Below are positions 17,543 to 26,306 of a DNA stretch of 64,000 nucleotides, one piece after another. A model generated the notes under the pieces. It did no database searches. It had not been told where the DNA came from and saw nothing but the letters and a program-made list of their open reading frames with translations. How positions within the stretch are numbered: the stretch's first letter is position 1; the number at the start of each line of letters is the position of its first letter. The stretch covers positions 2,852,001 through 2,916,000 of the forward strand of contig NZ_OZ075067.1 in NCBI RefSeq assembly GCF_964186585.1, given 5' to 3'. This stretch comes from Microbacterium sp. MM2322. Its GTDB lineage: Bacteria; Actinomycetota; Actinomycetes; Actinomycetales; Microbacteriaceae. The position numbers and the translations under genes are program-made.

Positions 17543-18529
17543 TCACGAGGCCATCTCCGCGGACCCGGCGAACTCGGGCAGGCAGGCGAACCGGGACCGG
17601 TATGCCGTCGGCGTCGTACCCAGCACCCGCGAGAAGTTCTGCCGCAGTACCGCCGCCGACCCGAACCCGCATTCGTACGCGATCGCGTCGAGCCCGAGGT
17701 CGGTCTGCTCGAGCAGCCGCTGCGCGTGCAGGATCCGCTGCCGCGCGAGCCACGCCGCCGGCGTCGTGCCGTAGTCGGCCTTGAACCGACGGGCGAACGT
17801 GCGCGGCGACATGTGCGCCTTCCCCGCCAACTGGTCGACCGAGAGATCGAGCCGGAGGTTCTCCAGCATCCACTCGGTCACGGGCGTCAGCGAGAGCGAC
17901 GTCGACACCGGCAGCGGTGAGGCGATGAACTGCGCCTGCCCGCCGTCGCGCTGCGGCGGCACGACCATCCGGCGGGCGATCGTGTTCGCGGCTTCGGCCC
18001 CCAGCTCCAGTCGCAGCAGGTGCAGGCAGGCGTCGAGCCCGGCCGCGGTCCCCGCGCTCGTGATGATCCGGTCCGACTGCACATAGAGCACGTTCGGGTC
18101 GACCTCGATGTCGGGGTACATGCTCGCCATCGTCTCGGCGTACCGCCAGTGCGTCGTCGCGCGACGACCCGACAGGACGCCGGATGCCGCCACCGCGAAC
18201 GATCCGCTGCAGACCGTCAGCACCCACGCGCCTCGGTCGACCGCCCGCCGGATCACGTCCTGCACCCGCTCGTCGACGTTGTCCCACGCCTCGCGCGGGA
18301 TCGGCGTCACGATGACCAGGTCCGCCTCGTCGGCGAAAGTCAGATCCGCCTCGACGTTGATCGAGAACGACATGTTGCTCGGCACCGCGCCCGGGTCGGG
18401 GGTCACGATGCGGAAGTCGAAGTTCCGGATGCCGTCGTCGCTGCGATCGAGCCCGAACGCCTCGCAGGCGAGGCCGAACTCGAAGGGCGCGAAGCCAGGC
18501 TGCACGAGACACGCGACGGTGGTGAGCAT
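17543..18529 (-). CDS. GlxA-family AraC-type transcriptional regulator
   Basis: 328 aa from the ATG at 18529. Residues 1 to about 190 are a DJ-1/PfpI-like class I amidotransferase domain with a conserved cysteine elbow (TVCSGSFAVAASG). The C-terminal 100 residues are a double helix-turn-helix AraC domain (LAGKAHMSPRTFARRFK and AYECGFGSAAVLRQNF). Members sense small metabolites and act as activators or repressors; ligand unknown. The longer frame to 18616 adds a hydrophobic leader that is not part of the family, so it was trimmed. A GGGGG tract lies just before the start. It is alone; clpB downstream has its own HspR-type promoter. Confidence 0.9.
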   Translation of the reverse strand: MLTTVACLVQPGFAPFEFGLACEAFGLDRSDDGIRNFDFRIVTPDPGAVPSNMSFSINVEADLTFADEADLVIVTPIPREAWDNVDERVQDVIRRAVDRGAWVLTVCSGSFAVAASGVLSGRRATTHWRYAETMASMYPDIEVDPNVLYVQSDRIITSAGTAAGLDACLHLLRLELGAEAANTIARRMVVPPQRDGGQAQFIASPLPVSTSLSLTPVTEWMLENLRLDLSVDQLAGKAHMSPRTFARRFKADYGTTPAAWLARQRILHAQRLLEQTDLGLDAIAYECGFGSAAVLRQNFSRVLGTTPTAYRSRFACLPEFAGSAEMAS

Positions 18530-18628
18530 GAGACCCCCAAAGAGGTGAAACCGAGTTGGCAGAATTCCTGCGGGCAGTGTCTCAGCGGCCACTAGTGGCA
18601 GGATGAGGGCAAGCATAGCGTTTCTGCC

Positions 18629-18760
18629 ATGACCGCCGCACTGCTTCTTCTCCTCCTGGTCGTCGTGATCGTCAGCGCCACCTTCGCTGTCGTCCGAGTT
18701 ATCGCCCTCGACGGCTATCGCCGCCAGCCGACCCGGACGCGCGGGTCCCGCTTCCCGTGA
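18629..18760 (+). CDS. Small single-pass membrane protein (43 aa)
   Basis: ATG at 18629 to TGA at 18760 encodes 43 residues: a very hydrophobic N-terminal helix (about 3-25, runs of Leu and Val), then a basic tail containing DGYRRQPTRTRG and ending RFP. The hydrophobic-helix/basic-tail plan is that of a genuine small membrane protein with the tail in the cytoplasm. The DGYRRxPT tail looks familiar from short hypothetical proteins of Microbacteriaceae, but this is from memory. No function can be given. Confidence 0.6.
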   Translation: MTAALLLLLLVVVIVSATFAVVRVIALDGYRRQPTRTRGSRFP

Positions 18761-18820
18761 CCCGCCTTCCGCCCCTGGGCGGCCCGCCCCTAGACTCGGG
18801 ATCCCGCGAGAGGAACCCTG

Positions 18821-19213
18821 ATGAGCGAATCCATCCCGCCCTACCCGCCGCAGCAGCAGCCCGGCTACCCCTACGGCACGCCGCCCGCACCGGCCGGCGC
18901 AGGTCGTGGCCTCGCGATCACCGCCGTGATCATCGCCGCCGTCCCGGTCCTGCTGGGCGGCATCTGGCCGATGATCACGATCCAGCTCTACCGCATGGCC
19001 TCCGACCCCGCCCTGCTGGGCATCGCCAATGGCTTCTCCGCGGTCTTCACCTGCGCGCTCGCCCTGGTCGCCCTCATCCTCGGCCTCGTCGCCGTGAAGC
19101 GGGATGCCGCTGTCCGCCTCCTCGGCGGCATCGCGATCGGTCTCGCCGCAGCCACGGTCGTCGGCACGGTGCTGGGATTCCTGTCCTCCACGATCGCCAG
19201 CGGACTCTTCTGA
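18821..19213 (+). CDS. Small multi-pass membrane protein, DUF4190-like
   Basis: 130 aa. A Pro/Tyr/Gln-rich cytoplasmic N terminus (1-25, YPPQQQPGYPYG) leads into about three transmembrane helices (30-55, 67-90, 97-122). The layout and the GLVAVKRD turn resemble DUF4190-type proteins, which are abundant and uncharacterised in actinobacteria. GAGAGGAAC before the ATG is a good ribosome site. Function unknown. Confidence 0.7.
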   Translation: MSESIPPYPPQQQPGYPYGTPPAPAGAGRGLAITAVIIAAVPVLLGGIWPMITIQLYRMASDPALLGIANGFSAVFTCALALVALILGLVAVKRDAAVRLLGGIAIGLAAATVVGTVLGFLSSTIASGLF

Positions 19214-19252
19214 CAGGTGCGCCCGCGAGCCGGATCCGGCTAGGTTGAGGAC

Positions 19253-19465
19253 ATGGAATACGGTTTCGCAGCTGTCGTCGTCGGGATCATCGCCGCGAGC
19301 CTGTTCATCGCGAACCGTCGCGCGCGTCGCGACCGATCGGTCACCGACGAGGAAGGTCGCGGCGCGGCTGCCCGTCGCGCGATCGATTCCGAGGCACGCA
19401 TGGCCAAGGCCACCGCGACGTACGTCGACAACCGGAGCAACGCCGGCGGCGCCGGCGGGATCTGA
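19253..19465 (+). CDS. Small membrane-anchored protein (70 aa)
   Basis: 70 aa with one N-terminal transmembrane helix (about 4-20), an Arg-rich stop-transfer stretch (RRARRDR), a charged cytoplasmic segment and a Gly-rich C terminus. GAGGAC lies directly upstream of the ATG. It starts 40 bp after the preceding small membrane gene and may be in the same transcript. No family recognised. Confidence 0.6.
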   Translation: MEYGFAAVVVGIIAASLFIANRRARRDRSVTDEEGRGAAARRAIDSEARMAKATATYVDNRSNAGGAGGI

Positions 19466-19471
19466 CCCCGC

Positions 19472-20566
19472 TCAGCTCCGGCTGAGGTCCTTCGCCGCCG
19501 CCAGCAGTATCTGCGCGGAGCGCGCCCAGTCGAACGAGCGGATGTGCGCCGTCCCCGCCTCGACGAGACGCTCGCGCACCCCCGGATCATCCAGCGAGCG
19601 CACCGCGCGCGCCACATCCTGCGGATCGAGCGGATCGACGTACAGGGCACCGTCACCCGCGACCTCGCGGAAGATCTCCATGTCGGTCACGACCGCCGGC
19701 ACACCCAGTTCGAGCGCCTCAGCCACGGGGAGCCCGTAGCCCTCGTCGAGACTCGTCGTCACGAGCGCGGCGCCGTCGGCGAGGAGCGCCGCGTAGGCGG
19801 CATCCGTCACACCGTCGTGGAAGACGACCGACCCGCCGCCCGCACGCGCGGTGAGTTCCGCGCGACGCTCGGGCGTGATGCGCGACAGCAGGTGCAGCGT
19901 GTGCTCGGGGAGCTCCCGCATCGCCGTCACGAGCGTCTCGACGTTCTTGTACGGCATGAACGAGCCCATGTAGACGAGGTTCCGCACGGGACCCGCACCG
20001 ACGGCGGTGCCCTCCGGCAGCAACTCCGCGAGACGTTGCGGCGCATTCGGAATCACCACGACCGGGCGCTTCGTCAGCCGCACCCGCGCGAACTGGCGCG
20101 CGCTCGTCTCGCTCACCGTCGCGACGAGGTCGGCAGCGTTCAGGGTCCACCGCTGCGGCCAGTACGACAGGTGGAAGACCCGCCACCCGAGCCGCACGTA
20201 CCAGGGCAGCGCACGCGGCGGGGTGCGGTGCCGGTAGTAGATCGTGTCGTGCAGCGTCAGGATGAGGCGGAACCGTCGGCCGCCCGATCCGATGGTCTGC
20301 ATCGGCGAGAACAGCACGTCGGGTCGGTGCCGGTTCAGCAGCAGCGACGAGAACGGTTCCTTCGCCGACGTCGGCGAATGGATCGTCAGCGTGATCGCTC
20401 CGTCGGGCAGGAACGCCCGCTGCCGCTCGTCGTGGATCAGGTAGGTGACCTCGGTCTGATGGGCGGATGCGGCATCCGCCACCGCCTGCGCGAGCTCGGC
20501 CGAGTAGCGACTGATGCCGTCGTGGAAGTCGGTGCGGATGTAGCGCGCGTCGAAGAACAGACGCAT
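19472..20566 (-). CDS. GT4 family glycosyltransferase
   Basis: 364 aa from ATG at 20566. GT-B fold: N-terminal acceptor half (FFDARYIRTDFHDGISRYS) and a C-terminal nucleotide-sugar half with the retaining GT4 motif DEGYGLPVAEALELGVP at about 275-291 (Glu-x7-Glu). Likely adds a sugar to a cell-surface lipid or polysaccharide on the cytoplasmic side of the membrane. Only one base separates it from the upstream glycosyltransferase stop, so the pair forms an operon. Sugar donor and acceptor are unknown. Confidence 0.9.
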   Translation of the reverse strand: MRLFFDARYIRTDFHDGISRYSAELAQAVADAASAHQTEVTYLIHDERQRAFLPDGAITLTIHSPTSAKEPFSSLLLNRHRPDVLFSPMQTIGSGGRRFRLILTLHDTIYYRHRTPPRALPWYVRLGWRVFHLSYWPQRWTLNAADLVATVSETSARQFARVRLTKRPVVVIPNAPQRLAELLPEGTAVGAGPVRNLVYMGSFMPYKNVETLVTAMRELPEHTLHLLSRITPERRAELTARAGGGSVVFHDGVTDAAYAALLADGAALVTTSLDEGYGLPVAEALELGVPAVVTDMEIFREVAGDGALYVDPLDPQDVARAVRSLDDPGVRERLVEAGTAHIRSFDWARSAQILLAAAKDLSRS

Positions 20567-20567
20567 G

Positions 20568-21767
20568 TCAGCCGTCGAGCGGTTCGCCGCGATACAGCTT
20601 CTCGAACGTGTCGAGAGTGCGCTCGATGTCGTGGATGTCGACGCCGTCCAGCGAGGCCTGCTGCATCCGCGAGTACTCGGCCTGGTCGGCGGTGAGCACG
20701 GTGCGGAGCTTCTCGGCGAGCTCGTCGGAGTCACCGGGCTCGAAGAGGTAGCCGTTCTCGCCGTCGTGCACGAGATGCGGCAACGCCACGGCGTTGGCGG
20801 CGATGACGGGCAGACCGGATGCCATGGCCTCCATCGTCGCGATCGATTGCAGCTCGGCGACGGAGGCGATGACGAAGACGTCCGCACGCGTGTACGCCGC
20901 GCGGAGTTCCTCCTCCGACACCCGTCCGAGGAAGGTGACGCGGTCCTCGAGGCCGAGACGCTGGGTCACCTGCCCGAGACTCTTCCGCTGGTCGCCGCCG
21001 CCGACGATCTCGAACTGCAGGTCGAGGTCGGGGAGCTTCGCGATGGCCTCGAGAGTGACCTCGACGTGCTTCTCGGTCGTGAGGCGGCCGACGAACAGCA
21101 CCCGGCGGCGCTTCTCGCGCGGCTCGAGGTTGGGCGTGTAGTTGCTCTTGCGGATGCCGCAGCTGATCGGCACGACACCGGAGATGTCGATCGTGTTCTC
21201 GAGGAACTCCGCGGCCCGCCGGGTCGGGGTCGTGACCGCGCGCGACATCTTGAACGTCCGCTCCGCGTCGTCCCATGCGAGCTTGAGGAAGATGTCGTAC
21301 AGGAACTTCGGCAGGAGCGTGAAGTCGAGGATGTTGTCGGCCATGATGTGGTTCGTCGCGACCACGGGGATGCCGCGCTGATTCGCGATGCGAGTCAGGG
21401 CGCGTCCGATGACGATGTGCGACTGGCTGTGCACGACGTCGACGTCGACCTCGTCGAGCAGCTTCCGCGAGTAGTGCTTGGCCCGCCACGGCGCCACGAA
21501 CCGCAGCCAGTCGTGCGGACGGTAGCGCCAGCCCGGAAGGCGGTGAACCGTCAGCGGCTGCCCCTCGATGACCTCGGTGAAGACGCCGTGGTTGCGGTGG
21601 GTGACGCTCGGCGTGACGACGTGCACGTCGTGGCCGCGCGCCGCGAGGCCCGCGGAGAGTCGCTCGGTGAACCGGGCGCCGCCGTTCACGTCGGGGGCGA
21701 AGGTATCGGCGGCCACCATGATCGTGAGGGGCCGGCGTTCGGGGGCGGGATCGTCCGGGGGCGTCAT
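20568..21767 (-). CDS. GT4 family glycosyltransferase, PimB/MgtA-like
   Basis: 399 aa. The N-terminal NGGARFTERLSAGLAARGHDVHVVTPS and the C-terminal ELQSIATMEAMASGLPVIA (about 300-320) are typical of GDP-mannose or UDP-sugar dependent GT4 enzymes, close to the mannosyltransferases that build glycolipids (MgtA, PimB') in actinobacteria. First gene of a two-gene operon. ATG 21767 is used; a GTG two codons upstream is also possible. A role in glycolipid or lipoglycan assembly is inference from family likeness. Confidence 0.9.
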   Translation of the reverse strand: MTPPDDPAPERRPLTIMVAADTFAPDVNGGARFTERLSAGLAARGHDVHVVTPSVTHRNHGVFTEVIEGQPLTVHRLPGWRYRPHDWLRFVAPWRAKHYSRKLLDEVDVDVVHSQSHIVIGRALTRIANQRGIPVVATNHIMADNILDFTLLPKFLYDIFLKLAWDDAERTFKMSRAVTTPTRRAAEFLENTIDISGVVPISCGIRKSNYTPNLEPREKRRRVLFVGRLTTEKHVEVTLEAIAKLPDLDLQFEIVGGGDQRKSLGQVTQRLGLEDRVTFLGRVSEEELRAAYTRADVFVIASVAELQSIATMEAMASGLPVIAANAVALPHLVHDGENGYLFEPGDSDELAEKLRTVLTADQAEYSRMQQASLDGVDIHDIERTLDTFEKLYRGEPLDG

Positions 21768-21880
21768 GGTCACGGGCTACGGGCCAATCTGTGCGTCGGT
21801 GGGGCGCAAGGATGTGCGGGGCGCCGGGGCTCGATTCTAGCCCGGGACCGGGACCTCCCCCGCTGGGAGACCGGCGCGCC

Positions 21881-23095
21881 TCAGCGCAGGGCGACGCGCA
21901 CGGCGAGGGGGTGGTGGTCGGAACCGAGCGGCCCGATCCATTTGCCGCCCGCCGTCTTGCCGGCGTTCTTCCAGGAGTGCACGACCGAACGCGACGGCCG
22001 CACGAGCACCTTGTCGATGTGATCGCCCCACGTCACGCTGGTGAACGGGGTGAGCGACATGGTCGGGTTCGCCGTGTTGTAGTGCTGCAGGCTGAGGGTG
22101 CGCGCCTGGTCGTAGGCGTCGTGCCACCCCCGCTTCTCGAGCACGGTCATCGTGCCGTCGCCTTGGCGCGATTTGTGGGTGTTGAAGTCCCCCAGGATCA
22201 TCACCGGGGCCTTGGTCCAGTCGGTGAGAGAGCGGTGCGTCTTGTTCAGCTTCGTGAGCGTGGCCGTGACCGAGTCGGCGAGCTTGCCCGCTTCGTACTC
22301 GCGCTGACGGACGGCGGATGCCGACGTCCCGACCACGAGGTGGGTGTCGACGATCAGGAGGTAGGCGCCCGACGAATGCCGGACGGCGGCCCACGACATC
22401 CCCTTGCCCGCCCCTGCGTAGGCCGACGGGAACAACACCGCACCCGAGGTGGCGCCGCCCGACTTCGCGGCGACGCGCGTGAACCGGCCGTTGCGGATGA
22501 GGATGTCGTTCTGCCCGTTGTACGCGAAGGTGTAGCCGCTGGGCGGCGTCGTGTACTTCGACGCCTCCTGCAGGGCGACGATGTCGGGAGCGAGTTCGGT
22601 GATGCGCTTGTTGACGACGTTCTTGCGCATCGAGAAACCGGAGCAGACGTTCGAGCACACGTTCCAGCTGACCGCGAGATAGCTCGGTGAGCCCGCGGGG
22701 AGCGTCGCCTGCGCCGTGATCGTCTCGTGGGCCACGGGCGATGACCGGGGCCCCATGCCCGCGGCCGAGACGCCGCGCACCTGGATGAAGTAGGCGACCC
22801 CCGGCTTCAGCCCGGCGACGGTCGCCTTCGAGGAGGTGACCTTCTGGTTGATCGGTTGCTCGGGCCGAGTGACCAGGTTGTGGCTGGTGTTCGCATAGAC
22901 GTAGTAGCTCGTCGCGCCGGGGATGTCGGCCCAGTCGACGGTCAGCGAGGTGAGCGAGGCGCCGACGTAGTTCACGAGTCCCGGCTTGGCAGGTACGGCG
23001 GCCGCGGCGGACGCCGGCGAGACAGGGAGGGCGAGACTGAGCGCGATCGCAACGATCACAGCGACGACGCTACGAGCGAGGGGGACGCGCAGCAT
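21881..23095 (-). CDS. Secreted endonuclease/exonuclease/phosphatase-fold protein with FN3 domain
   Basis: 404 aa. A Sec signal peptide with Ala-x-Ala cleavage near residue 31 (SPASA). Then a fibronectin type III domain (about 35-125: LTVDWADIPGATSYYVYAN, GVAYFIQVRGVS). The rest is an EEP-superfamily catalytic domain with all key motifs: SWNVCS, ALQEAS, DTHLVVG, ILGDFNTH, WGDHIDKVLV and GSDHHPLAV. Enzymes of this fold are DNases, sphingomyelinases or phosphatases; which one cannot be told. It would act outside the cell, perhaps in nutrient scavenging. It is not clearly co-transcribed with the glycosyltransferase genes (113-bp gap). Confidence 0.88.
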   Translation of the reverse strand: MLRVPLARSVVAVIVAIALSLALPVSPASAAAAVPAKPGLVNYVGASLTSLTVDWADIPGATSYYVYANTSHNLVTRPEQPINQKVTSSKATVAGLKPGVAYFIQVRGVSAAGMGPRSSPVAHETITAQATLPAGSPSYLAVSWNVCSNVCSGFSMRKNVVNKRITELAPDIVALQEASKYTTPPSGYTFAYNGQNDILIRNGRFTRVAAKSGGATSGAVLFPSAYAGAGKGMSWAAVRHSSGAYLLIVDTHLVVGTSASAVRQREYEAGKLADSVTATLTKLNKTHRSLTDWTKAPVMILGDFNTHKSRQGDGTMTVLEKRGWHDAYDQARTLSLQHYNTANPTMSLTPFTSVTWGDHIDKVLVRPSRSVVHSWKNAGKTAGGKWIGPLGSDHHPLAVRVALR

Positions 23096-23126
23096 AGGCG
23101 GATCCTAGCAACCTACGCTTGTCGAC

Positions 23127-23717
23127 ATGACGCGACTCTCTGCCCAGGCGGACCCCGCGCAGTGGGTCCCGATCACCGGCTCGTTCGGGTTTCGCGGACG
23201 CCGCGCCCGCAAGAAGGCGATCGGGATGCTGCTGGCCCAGGCGAACGCCGCCTTCGGGCGCGAGCAGCCCGGAAGCAAGGTGGCCGCGTGGGCGATGAGC
23301 CAGGCGATCCCCGCCCTGATGCGCCGCGCCGACGGTCGCCTGCTGGCGTGGGTGTGGAAGGGCGACCCCGAACTGCTCGTCACGATGGCTCAAGTGCAGG
23401 AGCTCACTCCCCAGCTCCGCACGATGCGCGCGAGCATGCCGATCGAGTACGACGACACCGTCACGTTCACCGGCTCGCCGCTGGGCGTCGGCGAGAAGCT
23501 CGAGATGCCGTTACCCCCGAACCCCCGCCAGACCCCGTTCGCGTCGTACACGTGGGACACCGGCACCCACCTCGTCACACTGACCGCCGTGATCTCCGAC
23601 CGCGAGCGCTTCGGTACCGTCATCCCCGCCGTCGACGCCCTCGCCCGCTCGCTGCGCCTCGTCGACGACCTGACCGTCGGCGAAGGCCCCGGCACCCTCC
23701 GCATCGACCCCGCCTGA
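23127..23717 (+). CDS. Conserved hypothetical protein
   Basis: 196 aa, soluble, no signal peptide or membrane helix. A basic N-terminal patch (GFRGRRARKKA) is followed by an alpha/beta region containing SYTWDTGTHLVTLTAVISD. It is not assigned to a family. It is divergent from the secreted EEP gene (31-bp gap between starts) and convergent with the DUF559 gene, from which a repeat hairpin separates it. Confidence 0.7.
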   Translation: MTRLSAQADPAQWVPITGSFGFRGRRARKKAIGMLLAQANAAFGREQPGSKVAAWAMSQAIPALMRRADGRLLAWVWKGDPELLVTMAQVQELTPQLRTMRASMPIEYDDTVTFTGSPLGVGEKLEMPLPPNPRQTPFASYTWDTGTHLVTLTAVISDRERFGTVIPAVDALARSLRLVDDLTVGEGPGTLRIDPA

Positions 23718-23750
23718 CCCGGCTCGACCCCCGGCATCCGCTCGGTTCGT

Positions 23751-23807
23751 CGACCCGACGCAATCTGCACTGATCGACAACGGATAGGCGCAGTTCGCGT
23801 CGGCTCG
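23751..23807. repeat. Palindromic repeat element, left copy
   Basis: Arms at 23751-23768 (CGACCCGACGCAATCTGC) and 23790-23807 (GCAGTTCGCGTCGGCTCG) pair with three mismatches around a 21-nt loop. The right arm is identical, all 18 bases, to 24839-24856. It lies between two convergent genes and could also serve as a bidirectional terminator. Confidence 0.75.
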
Positions 23808-23811
23808 AGCG

Positions 23812-24750
23812 TCAGGTGCGGTAGCCGCGTTCGAGGAGCGAGCGATGCACGCGGTCGAGGATGCGGCGGCGCTCGTCGCCGCGGTGCGAGCGGTTCACAC
23901 GGATGACGCGCCACCCGGCTACCGCCAGCGCGTCGAGGCGCTCGACGTCGCGGGAGTACTGACGGTCATCGAGGCGGTGCTGTTGCCCGTCGTACTCGAG
24001 CAGCACCTTCGTCGGCGCATGCACCAGGTCGCCGTAGGCGAGGAACCGACCGCCTGCGTCGCGGATGACCTCGTTGACGGCGAACTCGGGCAGGCCGGCG
24101 GCCGCCGCATCCAGCCGAAGGAGCGTCTCAGCCACGGAATCGGTCCGCGCACGTGAGCGCGTGAGCGCACGTCGCAGCCTGCCGATGTGACGCGTTCGGT
24201 CGCGCTCGGCGACGGCGCGGCCTAGATCGTCGATCGTCAGAACGGGCTGCTGCCTCCGCATGAGTGAGTCCGCCGCGACGACGAGTTCACGGTCATCGAG
24301 AAGGGATGCCGCCTGGCACCACGCAGCGGCCGGTTCCACGCACGGCAACCCGCCGACCACGTGACGCACAGGCGCGGTCGCTTCGTGGCCTCGGACCCCC
24401 GCGCCGCGCGCACGCCCCGTCGGGCGTACGGCGGACACGTCCACGTCCGCCTGCAGGCGGTCGGGGATCCACCCGCCGGCGAGTGCGATCGCCGTTGCGT
24501 GCGAGAAGTGCTCCCCCGGCCGCAGCTTGGGCAGGTACGCGACCGCGCGGGCGACGGCGCCGGTCGACTCGTGCCGCGCGCGGACTCCGCGATACGGCCG
24601 CGACAGGTCCCTCCCCCGCAAGCGCGCGTAAGTCACCCCGGCATCCTGCGCATCAGCGAGGGCGAACGCGGGTGGAAGGTGTGCAGGCAACGGCGTCGGC
24701 GGTCTCACCCCCAGAGGCTCGCTCGCCGGCCGCCTCGAGACCCCGGGCAT
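23812..24750 (-). CDS. DUF559 (VSR-like endonuclease fold) protein, AbiEi-like N terminus
   Basis: 312 aa. The C-terminal 100 residues are a DUF559/VSR-like PD-(D/E)XK nuclease fold: LLEYDGQQHR, then the QYSRDVERLDAL segment and GWRVIRVN. The N-terminal half resembles the region found in so-called AbiEi-type antitoxin proteins (LRGRDLSRPYRGVRA, HFSHATAIALAGGWIP). No AbiEii partner is adjacent. Such solitary genes are common in Microbacteriaceae and may be mobile. The start is uncertain; downstream starts near LPPAFALAD would also keep the fold. Both sides carry copies of the same palindromic repeat. Confidence 0.85.
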   Translation of the reverse strand: MPGVSRRPASEPLGVRPPTPLPAHLPPAFALADAQDAGVTYARLRGRDLSRPYRGVRARHESTGAVARAVAYLPKLRPGEHFSHATAIALAGGWIPDRLQADVDVSAVRPTGRARGAGVRGHEATAPVRHVVGGLPCVEPAAAWCQAASLLDDRELVVAADSLMRRQQPVLTIDDLGRAVAERDRTRHIGRLRRALTRSRARTDSVAETLLRLDAAAAGLPEFAVNEVIRDAGGRFLAYGDLVHAPTKVLLEYDGQQHRLDDRQYSRDVERLDALAVAGWRVIRVNRSHRGDERRRILDRVHRSLLERGYRT

Positions 24751-24799
24751 CCGCCCCTCTGTGGACGACTCCGCGCGCTCACCACCCGGGCAGAAGGCT

Positions 24800-24856
24800 C
24801 GACCCGACGCGAACTGTCGTCATCCGTCGGTCGTGAGTGCAGTTCGCGTCGGCTCG
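24800..24856. repeat. Palindromic repeat element, right copy
   Basis: Arms at 24800-24816 (CGACCCGACGCGAACTG) and 24840-24856 (CAGTTCGCGTCGGCTCG) pair with one mismatch around a 23-nt loop. It has the same orientation as the copy at 23751-23807 and shares the arm sequences CGACCCGACGC and GCAGTTCGCGTCGGCTCG exactly. It sits 12 bp beyond the hspR stop, where it could end the heat-shock transcript. Confidence 0.8.
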
Positions 24857-24868
24857 GCGCCGGGACCG

Positions 24869-25303
24869 TCAGTCGGACGGGGGATGTGGGCGCCAGAGCA
24901 CCACGTCGGTCGCGCGGCGCACACGCGTGCCCTGCCGGAGCGTCACGACCGAGCCGGTCGCGCCGGCGGCGAACACGCGGGCGCCGCGGCGCGCGGCGAC
25001 CTCGTCGCGCAGGCGCCCTTGCAGTCCAGAGACCTCGCGGCGCAGCATCCGCACCTGGTTCTCGAGCTCGATGATGCGCGAGATGGCCGGCAGGCTCACG
25101 CCGTCGGCCGACATCTGCGCGACTTCCCGCAGCTGCGCGACGTGGCGGAGGGAGTACCGGCGCGACCCGCCACGGGTGCGCGCCGGTACCACGAGTCCCA
25201 GCCGGTCGTACTGACGCAGCGTCTGCGGGTGCATGCCGGCGAGCTCGGCCGCGACCGCGATCGCGAGGATCGGGGCTTCTTCGTCGACCTGCTCGTTCGC
25301 CAT
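24869..25303 (-). CDS. hspR: HspR heat-shock repressor (MerR family)
   Basis: 144 aa from ATG 25303, which has GAGGTGAG upstream. The MerR-type winged helix-turn-helix is clear: AELAGMHPQTLRQYDRLGLVVPARTRGGSRRYSLRHVAQL, a sequence form specific to HspR (shown here as family pattern). A coiled-coil dimer helix follows (about 80-105). HspR represses dnaK and clpB by binding HAIR operators, using DnaK as co-repressor; two such operators are present in this window. It is the last gene of the dnaK operon and so autoregulated. Confidence 0.94.
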   Translation of the reverse strand: MANEQVDEEAPILAIAVAAELAGMHPQTLRQYDRLGLVVPARTRGGSRRYSLRHVAQLREVAQMSADGVSLPAISRIIELENQVRMLRREVSGLQGRLRDEVAARRGARVFAAGATGSVVTLRQGTRVRRATDVVLWRPHPPSD

Positions 25304-25313
25304 GCTTCTCACC

Positions 25314-26294
25314 TCACTCGCGCGCCTTGGACATCAGATCGGCACGGGGGTTCTCCTTGGGCTCCAGCTCGTGGAACCGTTCCAGGGCTTCGCGCGCCGC
25401 ACCGTCGAGGTGGGTCGGAACGGCGACCTGTACCTCGGCGAGCAGATCGCCGGTGCCCTTCGCGGTCTGGACCCCGCGACCCTTGACGCGCAGCACGCGA
25501 CCCGACGGGGTCCCCGGCGCGACGCGCAGCTTGACGCTGTCGCCGCCCAGGGTCGGCACCTCGATGGTGGCGCCCAGCGCCGCCTCGGTGAACGTGACCG
25601 GCACGTGGATGCGGAGGTTCAGCCCTTCCCGCGTGAAGACGGGATGCGGGCGGACGCCCACCGTGAGGACGATGTCGCCGGACTCCCCGCCGTCGGGCGA
25701 GGGCCGCCCCCGACCGCGCAGCTTGATCTTCTGGCCGTCCGAGACCCCCGCGGGGATCTTGACCTTGATCGGCTTGCCATCATCGCCCTGGAGCGTGATC
25801 GTCTCGCCGCGGACGGCCGTGGTGAAGTCCAGCGTCGTGCGCGCGGTGACGTCGGCTCCGCGCTGCGGGCCGCCGAAGCCGCGGAATCCGCCGCTCGGCT
25901 GCCCGAAGCGACCGGAGCCGAATCGGCCACCGCTCTGCTGCCCGAACATCGCGAACAGGTCGTCGAAGTCGGCCTGCTGTCCACCGGCACCGGGCTGGAA
26001 CCTGTTGAACACGTCCTCGAACCCGCCGCTCGCCCCGGGCTGGAAGCGTGCGCCCCCCGAGCCCATGGCGCGCAGCTGGTCGTACTCGGCGCGCTGCTCC
26101 TTGTCGCTGAGCACCGAGTACGCCTCGCTGACCTCTTTGAACTTCGCCTCGGCGGTGGCGTCTCCCGCGTTCGAGTCGGGGTGATAGGTGCGCGCCAGCT
26201 TGCGGTACGTCTTCTTCAAGTCGGCGTCGGACACGTCCTTGGACACCCCGAGCACCTTGTAGAAGTCCTTGTCGAACCAATCCTGACTGGCCAT
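25314..26294 (-). CDS. dnaJ: DnaJ-class co-chaperone without zinc finger (CbpA-like)
   Basis: 326 aa. J domain at 8-72 with the HPD motif at 38-40, a long Gly/Phe-rich linker (about 80-150: GGRFGSGRFGQ, GGFRGFGG), then the two beta-barrel peptide-binding domains (TLQGDDGKPIKVKIPAG, GESGDIVLTV). The four CxxCxGxG zinc repeats of type I DnaJ are absent, so it is a type II protein. It stimulates DnaK ATPase. It lies 12 bp after grpE and 10 bp before hspR in the heat-shock operon. Confidence 0.93.
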   Translation of the reverse strand: MASQDWFDKDFYKVLGVSKDVSDADLKKTYRKLARTYHPDSNAGDATAEAKFKEVSEAYSVLSDKEQRAEYDQLRAMGSGGARFQPGASGGFEDVFNRFQPGAGGQQADFDDLFAMFGQQSGGRFGSGRFGQPSGGFRGFGGPQRGADVTARTTLDFTTAVRGETITLQGDDGKPIKVKIPAGVSDGQKIKLRGRGRPSPDGGESGDIVLTVGVRPHPVFTREGLNLRIHVPVTFTEAALGATIEVPTLGGDSVKLRVAPGTPSGRVLRVKGRGVQTAKGTGDLLAEVQVAVPTHLDGAAREALERFHELEPKENPRADLMSKARE

Positions 26295-26306
26295 GGATGC
26301 GCTTCC

